DNA of 64,000 nucleotides, from contig NZ_CP124614.1 of NCBI RefSeq assembly GCF_029958905.1, forward strand, positions 2,170,001-2,234,000. Direction: 5' to 3'. The translations under genes were made by a program, and so were the position numbers. Of the stretch, positions 26,075 through 34,849 are shown one piece after another. Origin of the DNA: Vibrio sp. YMD68 (lineage in GTDB: Bacteria; Pseudomonadota; Gammaproteobacteria; Enterobacterales; Vibrionaceae). The notes under the pieces are model-generated. The model was not told where the DNA came from, searched no databases, and saw nothing but the letters and a program-made list of their open reading frames with translations. The stretch's first letter is position 1. Every line of letters starts with the position of its first letter.

Positions 26075-27493
26075 ATGAAAACGACCTTTTTACATTCAAT
26101 CATTCTGTTGTCTGCCGGCGTGTTTTCTGCCACAGCTAACAGTGCGGCCATTACGTTCGATCAAGCGTGGCAACTGCTACAAGACAATAATCATTCGCTT
26201 GCTGCACAACGCTCGAATGTAGAAAGTCATCAGCATTTGCAAGATGCGAAAGGCAACCTCAATCTACCTTCTGTCACCCTGGGGGCAAATTATACGCGTC
26301 TCGACAGTGACGTTACCGTTACTGGGTCACAACTGGCCGAAGCGACAACATTTCCATCCATTGGCGGCAGCTCTGGTGCCATGCTATCCAGTTTGCTTCC
26401 TATTCTCGGTGGGGTTGAAACCACGATCACTGAGCAAGATATTTTCACCTCGTCAATTCGCGCCGTGTGGCCCGTCTTTACTGGCGGCCGTATTACTGCT
26501 GCACAACAAGCCGCAAGAGGCCAAACAGAGGAAGCAAAAAGCCAATACAAAATGGAAACGCAAGCTCGCTATGAAGATCTGAGTAAGTATTACTTTTCCG
26601 TTGTTCTGGCGAAAGAAGTGCTTAAAACACGATCCGATGTTGAACGCGGACTTTCACAACACCTTGATTTTGCCATTAAGCTTGAAGAGCAAGGTCAGGT
26701 CGCTCGGGTAGAACGGTTGCAAGCTGAAGCCTCTTTTGACAAAGCAAAAGTCGACACACGCAAAGCACAAAGTAATTTAGACATTGCGCAATCCGCATTG
26801 AGTAAGATTTTGGCTCAAAGTAGTATCGTCACGCCTTCGGAAGCACTGTTCATCAATCAACAACTGCCTCCCATGCAAATATTCATCGATCAAACGCTCG
26901 CTACCTACCCTGGCCTTGAACTTCTTGATGCAAAAGAGCTGCAAGCGAGTAGCCTAATTAAAGCGGAAAAAGGAAAGTACTACCCAGAGGTGTATCTGTA
27001 TGGCGACTATAGCCTGCATGAAGATGACACCTTAGCCAGCCAAATGAAACCCGACTGGATGGTGGGGGTTGGTGTGAGTATTCCTTTGATTGAATCGTCA
27101 GGCCGAAGCCACACAGTCAAAGCCGCCAATAGCATGGTTCAGCAAGTCCGCTCACTCAAAGCGCAAGCGAGAGAAGATCTGTCTGTACTGGTGCAAAAGA
27201 CCTACCTTGAAGCGCAACAATCCATCGATGAAGTTCTGGGGCTAGAATCGAGTATTGCGTTAGCCACTGAAAATTTGAAGCTTCGCGAACGGGCCTTTGT
27301 GCAAGGATTATCCACCTCGCTTGAAGTCGTCGATGCGCAATTGTACTTAGCCAGCATTCAAACTCAGCAATCGGCGGCACGTTTCCATTACCTTGTTTCA
27401 CTCAATAAGTTACTCGCACTGACCAGCGAAATGAACACTTACCACCAATATCAATCTAACGCTTATGTTATGACCAGCAAGGAATCATTATGA
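26075..27493 (+). CDS. TolC-family outer-membrane efflux protein
   Basis: The 472-residue protein has a signal peptide (MKTTFLHSIILLSAGVFSATANSAA) and two OEP repeats with long coiled-coil regions (QSNLDIAQSALSKILAQSS; SLKAQAREDLSVLVQKTYLEAQQSIDEV). It should form a trimeric outer-membrane exit duct for the exporter encoded downstream. It overlaps the HlyD gene by ATGA. The Shine-Dalgarno is poor, so initiation may be weak or regulated. Confidence 0.9.
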   Translation: MKTTFLHSIILLSAGVFSATANSAAITFDQAWQLLQDNNHSLAAQRSNVESHQHLQDAKGNLNLPSVTLGANYTRLDSDVTVTGSQLAEATTFPSIGGSSGAMLSSLLPILGGVETTITEQDIFTSSIRAVWPVFTGGRITAAQQAARGQTEEAKSQYKMETQARYEDLSKYYFSVVLAKEVLKTRSDVERGLSQHLDFAIKLEEQGQVARVERLQAEASFDKAKVDTRKAQSNLDIAQSALSKILAQSSIVTPSEALFINQQLPPMQIFIDQTLATYPGLELLDAKELQASSLIKAEKGKYYPEVYLYGDYSLHEDDTLASQMKPDWMVGVGVSIPLIESSGRSHTVKAANSMVQQVRSLKAQAREDLSVLVQKTYLEAQQSIDEVLGLESSIALATENLKLRERAFVQGLSTSLEVVDAQLYLASIQTQQSAARFHYLVSLNKLLALTSEMNTYHQYQSNAYVMTSKESL

Positions 27494-28464
27494 AATCTCT
27501 CAAACCTCTTTTAGCGTCTTCTTTGGTCGTTGGTGTTGTTGCCTGGGTTGGGTTCAGCTTTTATCAAGCTTATCAGCCAAAACCTATTCGCTTGCAAGGC
27601 ATGATAGAAGCCCAGCAGTACAGCATTTCGTCAAAGGTTCCGGGAAGAATTAATCAAGTCTTGGTCCGTAAAGGTGACAAGGTGAAACAAGGTGATTTAA
27701 TTTTCACTCTTCACAGCCCTGAAATTGAAGCCAAACTTGCCCAGGCAAAAGCTGGGGAAAAAGCCGCTGGCGCACTCGCATCTGAGGCTGAAAATGGCGC
27801 TCGGACACAACAAATACAAGCGTCCAAAGACCAATGGTTAAAAGCAAAGTCGGCGGCAGATTTACTTGAGAAGACGTACCAAAGAATCAACAACTTATTT
27901 AACGACGGCGTGGTTGCCGAGCAGAAACGCGATGAAGTAAAAACCCAATGGCAAGCAGCCAAGTACACAGAAAGTGCCGCATTTCAAATGTATCAACTGA
28001 CCAAAGAAGGCGCTCGAGATGAAACCAAGATTGCGGCCGCAGAGAAAGTCTTAATGGCGGCTGGGGCGGTTGCTGAAGTCGAAGCCTTTGCCGAAGACAC
28101 CCAGATAGAAAGTTGGTTTGATGGCGAAGTCTCTCAGGTCTTATTGCAAAGTGGTGAACTCGCACCACAAGGCTTTCCTGTCGTCACCGTTATTGATACT
28201 CAGGATGCTTGGGCGGTATTGAATGTGCGTGAAGATTACCTCAAGCATTTCACCAAAGGCACGCAGTTTGATGCCTTTCTACCGGCGCTGGATAAAACCA
28301 TCTCTTTCACCGTCATGCATGTAGCTGTGATGGGCGATTTTGCTACTTGGCGATCAACGGATGCATCACAAGGGTTTGATTTGCGAACCTTTGAAGTTGA
28401 AGCGCGTCCTACCGATTCCACTGAATCACTTCGTATGGGCATGAGCCTTGTTGTTGAACTTTAA
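27490..28464 (+). CDS. HlyD-family membrane fusion protein
   Basis: The 324-residue periplasmic adaptor has an N-terminal membrane anchor (LLASSLVVGVVAWVGFSFYQAY). It is followed by a lipoyl half-motif (ARTIQYSISSKVPGRINQVLVRKGDKVKQGDLIF-like), a helical hairpin of about residues 75-190 and the second lipoyl half (DGEVSQVLLQSGELAPQGFPVVTVID). It should bridge the inner-membrane permeases and the TolC-like duct. It is translationally coupled to the upstream gene by ATGA and followed after 22 bases by the first permease. Confidence 0.9.
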   Translation: MKSLKPLLASSLVVGVVAWVGFSFYQAYQPKPIRLQGMIEAQQYSISSKVPGRINQVLVRKGDKVKQGDLIFTLHSPEIEAKLAQAKAGEKAAGALASEAENGARTQQIQASKDQWLKAKSAADLLEKTYQRINNLFNDGVVAEQKRDEVKTQWQAAKYTESAAFQMYQLTKEGARDETKIAAAEKVLMAAGAVAEVEAFAEDTQIESWFDGEVSQVLLQSGELAPQGFPVVTVIDTQDAWAVLNVREDYLKHFTKGTQFDAFLPALDKTISFTVMHVAVMGDFATWRSTDASQGFDLRTFEVEARPTDSTESLRMGMSLVVEL

Positions 28465-28486
28465 GCAATATTGACAGGGATTTAGC

Positions 28487-29644
28487 ATGGCTCTAATTCG
28501 CCAAAAGTATCTTCGCCAACAGTATCAGATATTAAAACAGGACAAGTGGCTGTTTGCCTGCGTATCTTGGATTCCGATTGCTTTAGCGCTGTGCATCTGG
28601 GGAATCTTTTCTGCCGGCATCGCTCGTGATTTACCTATTGGTGTTGTGGATCTGGCTCATAGCCCCATGTCTAAACGCTTGAGTCACCAGCTTGATGCGT
28701 CTTCGACTCTGAAGATTGAAACGCAATTTTCAGATGTCGGTCAGGCAAAAGACGCGCTGATAGAAAGCCGAATTTATGCCTATGTGGTCATCCCAGACGG
28801 TTTTGATAAAGGCATCTACCTTCAGTCTTTGCCTCAAGTCTCCGTATTTTACAACAGCCAATACATACTCGTAGGTCGCCTGATAAATTCCGCCGTTATG
28901 CAGTCGATCGGATACTTCAATGCATCCATTGAAACGGTTCAGAACCTGTCATTTGGTGATACCCCCCCCCTTTCGGCACTCGGCAAAGCGGTTCCAGTAT
29001 CCACACAAATTACCGCTTTGTTTAATCAAAACACCAACTATGCGCAGTTTTTGGTTTCGGCTATCGTGCCTGCTTTATGGCAAGTGGTGATCGTCGTGAG
29101 TACGATCATGGTTCTCGCCGCTAATTATCGTCGATTTGACGGCTTACATCCATGGTTGGGCTCATCACCAATACACACTCTTTACCATACGCTCAAAGGG
29201 TATGTAGGGGTGTTTGCTTTGCAAGGTGTTCTGTTTTTAGCATGGTTTTATCAAGGGCTTGGATGGCCGATGCAGGGCGTATTTCTACCCATTATTGTGG
29301 CGCAATTCATGATGATTTTAGCGTGCATGATCATGGGCTGTTTATTCTTTTTCCTCACTCTAGATGCGACCAGAGCCATGAGTTTCGCCGGGGCATTTAC
29401 AGCACCAAGCTTTGCTTTCATGGGGATTACATTTCCCGTTACTGACATGAATATGCTGGCTCAGTGGTGGCGTGCACTTCTTCCTGTCAGTCACTATATT
29501 GAGGTTCAGGTATCCCAAGCCAGTTACGGTGTCTCAGCATTAGACTCAATGGCACACCTCACTCCAATGCTTGGTTATTTCTTTGCCGCATTACTGTGCT
29601 TGTGGCTCATCAAACAGCATTACCGAAAGGAACAAGCGCAATGA
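28487..29644 (+). CDS. ABC-2 type permease, first subunit (contains C9 tract)
   Basis: The 385-residue inner-membrane protein has the ABC-2 half-exporter layout. One N-terminal helix (WIPIALALCIWGIFSAGIA) is followed by a periplasmic domain, then five C-terminal helices beginning at YAQFLVSAIVPALWQVVIVVS and including FAGAFTAPSFAFMGITFPV. It resembles YbhR/YhhJ-type permeases. No nucleotide-binding domain is present in it or in the operon. A run of nine C bases at 28962-28970 (about codon 159) encodes part of TPPL; the frame is intact here. It overlaps the next permease by ATGA. Confidence 0.87.
   Translation: MALIRQKYLRQQYQILKQDKWLFACVSWIPIALALCIWGIFSAGIARDLPIGVVDLAHSPMSKRLSHQLDASSTLKIETQFSDVGQAKDALIESRIYAYVVIPDGFDKGIYLQSLPQVSVFYNSQYILVGRLINSAVMQSIGYFNASIETVQNLSFGDTPPLSALGKAVPVSTQITALFNQNTNYAQFLVSAIVPALWQVVIVVSTIMVLAANYRRFDGLHPWLGSSPIHTLYHTLKGYVGVFALQGVLFLAWFYQGLGWPMQGVFLPIIVAQFMMILACMIMGCLFFFLTLDATRAMSFAGAFTAPSFAFMGITFPVTDMNMLAQWWRALLPVSHYIEVQVSQASYGVSALDSMAHLTPMLGYFFAALLCLWLIKQHYRKEQAQ
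28962..28970. repeat. C9 homopolymer inside permease gene
   Basis: Nine consecutive C bases within coding sequence. Slippage by one base would truncate the protein shortly after residue 160. Confidence 0.9.
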
Positions 29645-30777
29645 GTTTTGTCACGCTGCTAAAAAGCGAAATCCGCGACTTCTTTAATAACAAAGCCGTC
29701 ATTCTGACTGTTTTTGGTGGCGTGATATTCTACTCATTCCTATACCCATTGCCTTACTCACAACAATCGCCGTTAGAGCAAAAGATCGCCATTGTAAACT
29801 TAGATAACAGTGCAGTGAGCTTTAAGCTAGAGCGCATGGTCAACGCGACCCCTCAAGTTCAAGTCGTACAACGAAGCTACAGCATAGAAGCGGCTAAAAG
29901 TGATTTCATCGATGGTAAAATAAGTGGGATTCTGGTTATCCCTGAACACTTTTATAAAGACTTGATGATAGGGGCAAGCCCAACATTGGCCTATGCCGGG
30001 GACGCTTCGTATTTTCTCGTTTACGGCACGGTCGTTGAAGGGCTCGCACAAACGGGGGCAACACTGGGCGCAGAGGTAAAAGTCGCGCAGCTTATCGCAG
30101 GTGGGGAACCTATCGGCTCTGCCACCAACCAGTATTCAAGTATTAAGGCAAACCTAAAGCCCACCTTTAACTCACGCATGGGCTATGTCGATTATGTGGT
30201 TCCAGCTGTCTTTGTGCTGATTCTTCAACAGACATTGGTCATGGCCGCTGGCTTACTGGTCGCCACTCAAAAAGCCGCCACTCATTCATGGACTGGCCGT
30301 GAGCATATCATGGCACTTCTTGTCCGAACGGTTTTGCTCGTAGGTATCTATCTTGTGCTCAGCGGGTACTATTTTGGTGCCAGCTTTAGCTATTATGGTA
30401 TCAATACCTTAGCGAAACCGCATGACATTGTGGCACTGTTGATCCCATTTTTAGTGGCTTGCTGTTTGGTTGGTTATGTTATTGGTTATTGGGTGCCCAG
30501 ACGAGAGTTAGTGACAGTGATTGTTCTTATTAGCTCCATGCCATTGATATTTTTAGCAGGATTCATTTGGCCGGTTGAGATGATCCCAGCGCCACTACTT
30601 GGGTTAGCACAATTCATCCCAAGCACGTCTGCGATACCAGGATTTCTATCACTCAACCAAATGGGCGCAAGCTGGCAACAGGTCGCCAGCCAATTCACTC
30701 ACCTTTGGCTGTTGGTTCTATTTTGGCTGTGTTCGCTTGGCGGGATCATCTATAAACAAATAAAAACATGCCAATAG
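29641..30777 (+). CDS. ABC-2 type permease, second subunit
   Basis: The 378-residue inner-membrane protein is a paralogue of the gene before it. It has an N-terminal helix (VILTVFGGVIFYSFLYPLPY), a periplasmic domain, then about five helices (YVDYVVPAVFVLILQQTLVMAAGLL, TVLLVGIYLVLSGYYFG, IVALLIPFLVACCLVGYVIGYW, VTVIVLISSMPLIFLAGFIWPV, LWLLVLFWLCSLGGIIY). The frame opens at 29596, but ATG 29641 has AAAGGAA upstream and forms an ATGA overlap. The two permeases would form a heterodimer linked to the HlyD and TolC partners. The ATPase must come from elsewhere, or transport is powered otherwise. Confidence 0.87.
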   Translation: MSFVTLLKSEIRDFFNNKAVILTVFGGVIFYSFLYPLPYSQQSPLEQKIAIVNLDNSAVSFKLERMVNATPQVQVVQRSYSIEAAKSDFIDGKISGILVIPEHFYKDLMIGASPTLAYAGDASYFLVYGTVVEGLAQTGATLGAEVKVAQLIAGGEPIGSATNQYSSIKANLKPTFNSRMGYVDYVVPAVFVLILQQTLVMAAGLLVATQKAATHSWTGREHIMALLVRTVLLVGIYLVLSGYYFGASFSYYGINTLAKPHDIVALLIPFLVACCLVGYVIGYWVPRRELVTVIVLISSMPLIFLAGFIWPVEMIPAPLLGLAQFIPSTSAIPGFLSLNQMGASWQQVASQFTHLWLLVLFWLCSLGGIIYKQIKTCQ

Positions 30778-30836
30778 TAAGGCGCTAAATCAGAACGTGG
30801 CGTATCAGTACGGGGGATGTCAGCATGTGATGTATC

Positions 30837-30881
30837 ACGTGCGAACAATCAACGTGCGAGCAATCAACGTGCGAGCAATCA
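30837..30881. repeat. Three 15-bp tandem repeats
   Basis: Unit ACGTGCGAGCAATCA at 30837-30851 (one mismatch), 30852-30866 and 30867-30881. The last unit supplies the stop codon (minus strand TGA, 30879-30881) of the DUF3087 gene. Confidence 0.9.
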
Positions 30882-31385
30882 AAAAGCCTGCAGTAGCCCT
30901 TTGTGATAGTTCGCAATATCGGGTTGAAAATCAAACTCTTGCAGCCAAAGTTCGAGCTGACTTTCCGACTTTGTTAGAGACTCTAAGGTGATTGTATTAT
31001 CATCTAATTCCCACAACTGACGAGACGCTGAATAGTTAAACTTGAGAGCCAATAACGCATCTTCATTTCCTTGTTTAGCGGCTGCGAGTAACTTTCTATT
31101 TTTACGGTAGATTAAATTTAGCGACTGTTTTAAATCCCACACATACGCAACTTCAAACATAAACGGGTGCACTTTCAGTTTAACGAGAGAGAACCCTAAA
31201 ATGATGGCGCTAACAACCACACCTAACAAGTTCCAGTGAAAATGTGAGCCAGTATCTGAAGGGAAGATCAAGATAAGGGTTTGTGAAATAGCTAAACTGG
31301 CCATAGCCAAACTGACGATACACCCTACAATGACCACATTAAGGCGCGATCGATATGTTTTCTTATCTATATTGACTAATTGCAT
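30879..31385 (-). CDS. DUF3087-like membrane protein
   Basis: The 168-residue protein has two transmembrane segments near the N-terminus (LNVVIVGCIVSLAMASLAISQTLILIF and LLGVVVSAIILGFSLV) and a cytoplasmic helical C-terminal part (FMFEVAYVWDLKQSLNLIYRKNRKLLAAAKQGNEDALLALKFNYSASRQLWELDD). This matches my memory of DUF3087, a family of unknown function in gammaproteobacteria. The frame runs to 31454, but ATG 31385 has GGAG five bases upstream and removes a poorly fitting lead of 23 residues. It appears to be a single gene. Confidence 0.8.
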   Translation of the reverse strand: MQLVNIDKKTYRSRLNVVIVGCIVSLAMASLAISQTLILIFPSDTGSHFHWNLLGVVVSAIILGFSLVKLKVHPFMFEVAYVWDLKQSLNLIYRKNRKLLAAAKQGNEDALLALKFNYSASRQLWELDDNTITLESLTKSESQLELWLQEFDFQPDIANYHKGLLQAF

Positions 31386-31616
31386 CCGTACTCCAAATTC
31401 ACCGTTAATCCCACAGCCGTTAACCTCAATAGCAGTCAGCCCCAAAGCCGCCAACCAGCATCAACAACTCACTCGCCGACTTGGGCTGAGAATTATACCG
31501 TGCGTTAAAGATAATACGAGATAATTTATAAGGGTAGGCATAAAGCAACTCAAACAACCACCGGTGACTAAAGATAGGGGGAGCAGCTGCTTGAGTTAAT
31601 TCTTTATTCCATTCAA

Positions 31617-32507
31617 TTACCGGCGGTTGGCCATGCGTTTGAACTGATGTCGACGACCTCGGAGGGTGATGCCCATTCTTATGATGTTTTCCGGTACCGC
31701 TAATCCACCATAACCTCCATCACCAATATGAACAATGTCTGCTCCCGATGCCTTTGAGGCCATGGTTACTTGCTCAATAAACTGTTCACTCGCCCCTTCT
31801 TGAGAAGTGCCAATGGCTAACAAACCGAGCATATTGCTTTCATGAACGGCGGTCATCATTTTGTACGCCATTTCAGGTGTGGCACCGGGTGTTGTATAAG
31901 GCGCAGGGAACATCATTACATCTGCCCCTGCCTCGGAAAACTGGTTTACAATGTCTAAGTTGTAATCATTACCGATGCCGCCACCATGCATTTTTCCGGC
32001 AATGATCAGAATGTCATCTGACACTTGGCGAACCAGTTTTATTGCTTCTAAAATCGTCTCTTGGGAAACGAGCATGCCAGGGTTTCCCGTTAACATGATG
32101 TAATTGAGCCCAAGACGAACCGCTTCTTCCACGGTTTCTTTTGTCACTGAACGGCCGATTTGGATGTCGGTAAAACCTGCAGGAACGGGCTCCAAATTGC
32201 ACCCAATCAAGCGTCCACTTAGTTCTTTTAGCTCTGTAATCGTAAAGTGATCGTTCACTTGATGATTGGCCGCGCCATTTACATTTGCTTTAGGGTCAAA
32301 AAGGTCAAGACAATTCAAAGTAATAAAATCAGCCCCCAAGCTGGCCGCTATCTCCGCGCCCGATACCAGGTCAAAAGGTGGATCTGCGGAGACAACGTTT
32401 TCCACCATCATCGCTCGCCCCTCAGAAATACGAATACACTCAACCAGTTCTTTTCGAGTCAACTGATTGATGTCGGCTTTCGTTAAGTCAAAAATTCGTT
32501 TCTTCAT
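31617..32507 (-). CDS. TIM-barrel-like protein encoded with PTS (DUF7916-like)
   Basis: The 296-residue soluble protein has alternating strand/helix segments ending in glycine turns: GADFITLNCLDLFDP, GLNYIMLTGNPGM, DDILIIAGKMHGGGIGNDY, GADVMMFPAPYTTPGATPE, MLGLLAIGTSQEGASEQF and GADIVHIGDGGYGGLAVPENI. That fits a (beta/alpha)8 barrel with a phosphate-binding C-terminal face. I recall such proteins beside PTS genes under DUF7916 or PEP-phosphonomutase-like labels, but the reaction is not known to me. ATG overlaps the IIA stop by ATGA, so it is cotranslated with the PTS and probably acts on the imported phosphorylated compound. Confidence 0.8.
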   Translation of the reverse strand: MKKRIFDLTKADINQLTRKELVECIRISEGRAMMVENVVSADPPFDLVSGAEIAASLGADFITLNCLDLFDPKANVNGAANHQVNDHFTITELKELSGRLIGCNLEPVPAGFTDIQIGRSVTKETVEEAVRLGLNYIMLTGNPGMLVSQETILEAIKLVRQVSDDILIIAGKMHGGGIGNDYNLDIVNQFSEAGADVMMFPAPYTTPGATPEMAYKMMTAVHESNMLGLLAIGTSQEGASEQFIEQVTMASKASGADIVHIGDGGYGGLAVPENIIRMGITLRGRRHQFKRMANRR

Positions 32508-32848
32508 GATGTCACTCCTTTCATTTCTTTTCGCAGTTCAATAATTTCTACAGCGAGATCACGGCACAACATTGTGGTCATGATGTGGTCTTGTATATGA
32601 GTTAAAATGAGCGTCATCCGAACCTTTCCTTCACCTTCATCAAATCCTATAAGAGAGGTTTGGCTTTTATGAACGTTCGCGAGCGCTTCATCTCCATGAT
32701 CTAATAACGTCATTGACTCAGAGAAATTGCTCTGTCTAGCCTCAAACATCGCTTGCATGAAAGAAGACTTTGCCTGACCTACTTCGCAAAGTAATGTCAT
32801 AAGAAACTCTTCACTAATATCACTTTCTTGACTAATTAATTGATTCAT
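32504..32848 (-). CDS. PTS lactose/cellobiose-family IIA component
   Basis: The 114-residue all-helical IIA protein carries the family motif THIQDHIMT. By alignment with lactose IIA, His84 is the phosphorylation site and Asp87 the trimer metal ligand. It passes phosphate from HPr to the IIB protein. It lies eight bases after the IIC gene and overlaps the TIM-barrel gene by ATGA. The family includes lactose, cellobiose and chitobiose systems; the sugar here is not clear. Confidence 0.92.
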   Translation of the reverse strand: MNQLISQESDISEEFLMTLLCEVGQAKSSFMQAMFEARQSNFSESMTLLDHGDEALANVHKSQTSLIGFDEGEGKVRMTLILTHIQDHIMTTMLCRDLAVEIIELRKEMKGVTS

Positions 32849-32856
32849 CGTTTATC

Positions 32857-34191
32857 CTAAACACTGGGTTGTGGTGTTGGCTGAGATTGCGTTTCTTCCT
32901 GAGCGTTTTTGTTTTCTTCTTCTAGAAGTTGTTTTTCATGCGCTTTGAAGAATGGATAGAAAATAGCCATACTGACAACAACACAAACCGCGACGACAAC
33001 TGCTGCGAGGGATGAATTGGTCGCCATCACTGCACCAATTGGGGCGGGCATAGTCCAAGGTGGCAGAGCCACCACTTTTGAAATCAATTCCGTTTTGAAC
33101 GCCATCCACACAATGCAGGTGTTCACGATTGGCGATAACATCCAAGGAATAAAATAGTTCACATTCATAACGATCGGAGTACCAAAGATAACCGGTTCGT
33201 TAATGTTAAATGTCCCTGGAATAATAGACATACGACCTATGGTTTTAAGGTGGGTCGCTTTAGAACGCATCATGAGCACAACAAGCCCCCATGTACCACC
33301 TGCGCCTCCAACAAAAATGAAGAAATCCAGTACTGGGTTGACGAAAATCTTAGGCAATTCCTGGCCCGCCGCTAATGCTTCTTGATTCAAGCCAAGGTTG
33401 ACGATCAGTATTGGATAAAGAATTCCGACCACAACGACTTGCGAACCGTGTATCCCAGCAAACCATAAAAGTTGGATTAATATGACCGCAAGCAAACAAG
33501 CAAAGAAAGAATCAGACGCTGCGACAATTGGCTTAAACAACTCCATTACAGCGGTTGGAATGTTCAATTCGTTGTAACCCAGCGTGACATTAAGCGACAC
33601 AACAATCACCGTCAGTAATACGATGGGAATCAGTAGATCAAAGGATGCAGAAATCTTTGGCGGTACCGCTTCTGGCAGTTTCAAACGAATATTGTATTTT
33701 AAAAGAAAGCGTTGAAACTCTGGAACAAAAAGACCACAGATTATGGCGGTAAATGCACCGGCTCCCCCTAAATGGGCAATGGGCATAATACCACCATGGT
33801 CGGCAATGAATTGGACAGGGGCAACAGCCAATAGAAACGTAAACATCGACAGCAAACCCGAGTTCAGCGCTCTTAGTTTGTAATGCTCAGCTAAATTAAA
33901 CCCTATCGAAAACGCCGCATACAGGGCAAAAATACCCATACTGACTTGAAAAGCGGACAGAATATTCCCTTGCCCAATCGCATCAACAACGGATTGCCAA
34001 CCAGCCAAAAACGCGTTGCTGTTTCCCGGAGGGAACGCGAGAACAAGCAATAATGAGCCGACGATTAAAAAAGGCATAGTCGCAACAAAACCATCCTTCA
34101 CGGCATTAACATGAGGCTGAGTTGAAACTTTATAGGCAACAGGGGTGATCACACGTTCTATGGTATGGGTAATCTGGTTCATAACACTCAT
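32857..34191 (-). CDS. PTS lactose/cellobiose-family IIC permease
   Basis: The 444-residue membrane protein shows the EIIC (CelB-like) pattern. Landmarks are VKDGFVATMPFLIVGSLLLVLAFPP, FAGIHGSQVVVVGILYPI, the loop GGAGGTWGLVVLMMRSKATHLKTIGRMSIIPGTFNINEPVIFG with its conserved NEP, and WTMPAPIGAVMATN. It transports the sugar, which is phosphorylated by IIB. The frame extends to TTG 34209, but ATG 34191 has AAGGAAG at proper distance. The C-terminus has a Gln/Glu/Pro-rich tail. Confidence 0.92.
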   Translation of the reverse strand: MSVMNQITHTIERVITPVAYKVSTQPHVNAVKDGFVATMPFLIVGSLLLVLAFPPGNSNAFLAGWQSVVDAIGQGNILSAFQVSMGIFALYAAFSIGFNLAEHYKLRALNSGLLSMFTFLLAVAPVQFIADHGGIMPIAHLGGAGAFTAIICGLFVPEFQRFLLKYNIRLKLPEAVPPKISASFDLLIPIVLLTVIVVSLNVTLGYNELNIPTAVMELFKPIVAASDSFFACLLAVILIQLLWFAGIHGSQVVVVGILYPILIVNLGLNQEALAAGQELPKIFVNPVLDFFIFVGGAGGTWGLVVLMMRSKATHLKTIGRMSIIPGTFNINEPVIFGTPIVMNVNYFIPWMLSPIVNTCIVWMAFKTELISKVVALPPWTMPAPIGAVMATNSSLAAVVVAVCVVVSMAIFYPFFKAHEKQLLEEENKNAQEETQSQPTPQPSV

Positions 34192-34205
34192 AACAACTTC
34201 CTTTA

Positions 34206-34514
34206 TCAAAGTGATTTGTAGAGACCGATGGCCTGATCAAGGATGACATCCCCTTTCATCATTCCGTAATTCAGCATATCTATAAGGTCGCACGCTTTTC
34301 CTTCCTCATTGGCACGTTGCTTAAAGTGCTCAAATCTAAACTTTACTTGGGGCGCAACCAGGCACACATCATTTTCTAGTAGCCGTTCTTCAAACTCTGA
34401 GATTGAATACGCATTGATCTCACAAGAAACCCCCTTTTCATGGGCTGAGTTTTTCATTTTGGTCACAAGCATGCTGGTGGACATTCCTGCGGAGCAACAT
34501 AAAAATATTTTCAT
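34206..34514 (-). CDS. PTS lactose/cellobiose-family IIB component
   Basis: The 102-residue protein has the IIB P-loop MKIFLCCSAGMSTSMLV, with Cys7 the probable phosphocysteine. The fold matches CelA/ChbB. Although the open frame begins at 34589, ATG 34514 places the motif at the true N-terminus and has AGGAA upstream. It is the first gene of the operon IIB-IIC-IIA-TIM barrel. No 6-phospho-glycosidase, deacetylase or operon-specific regulator is nearby. Confidence 0.92.
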   Translation of the reverse strand: MKIFLCCSAGMSTSMLVTKMKNSAHEKGVSCEINAYSISEFEERLLENDVCLVAPQVKFRFEHFKQRANEEGKACDLIDMLNYGMMKGDVILDQAIGLYKSL

Positions 34515-34849
34515 CGTGGCTTTCCTAGTAGAAGAAATTAAGAGCCAAGTATAATCTTCAAAATAATGAATAAATAAATCACAAGTCACAGAGATGGATA
34601 TATGAACAAATACGAGTATTAAAGAAGATCAAAAAAAGTAGCATAAGATTTTGATATATAAGGAATAAAAATCATTGACCGAAAATATATAAATATTCAA
34701 TATTTTGAAGTATTTCTAATAAATTAAAAAACAGGCTTGTATTTGATGATAAAAAAATAAGAAAGGCCCAGCCCTGACAAAGTAACAAGGCAAAGTGGTT
34801 AGAAAGGTATTAGGTATAAAACGGTTAGGCTTGAGTGTCTACTTAACCG
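34515..34849. other. AT-rich intergenic region upstream of PTS operon
   Basis: This region holds the PTS promoter. A candidate minus-strand -10 TATACT (34548-34553) lies 34 bases before the IIB start. Two TGTGA half-sites on the minus strand (34579-34583, 34586-34590) hint at CRP but do not make a full palindrome. The end near 34817-34850 contains a 7-bp stem (ACGGTTA/TAACCGT) that may terminate the dehydrogenase gene. Confidence 0.4.

Noticed and set aside
30797..30991. Small plus-strand open frame of 64 codons over the 15-bp repeats
   Set aside because: Its frame comes from the repeats and then runs antisense through the DUF3087 gene; no ribosome-binding site.
31617..34514. Chitobiose (chb) operon
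   Set aside because: No ChbR, ChbF or ChbG homologue, and the cotranslated partner is a TIM-barrel protein.
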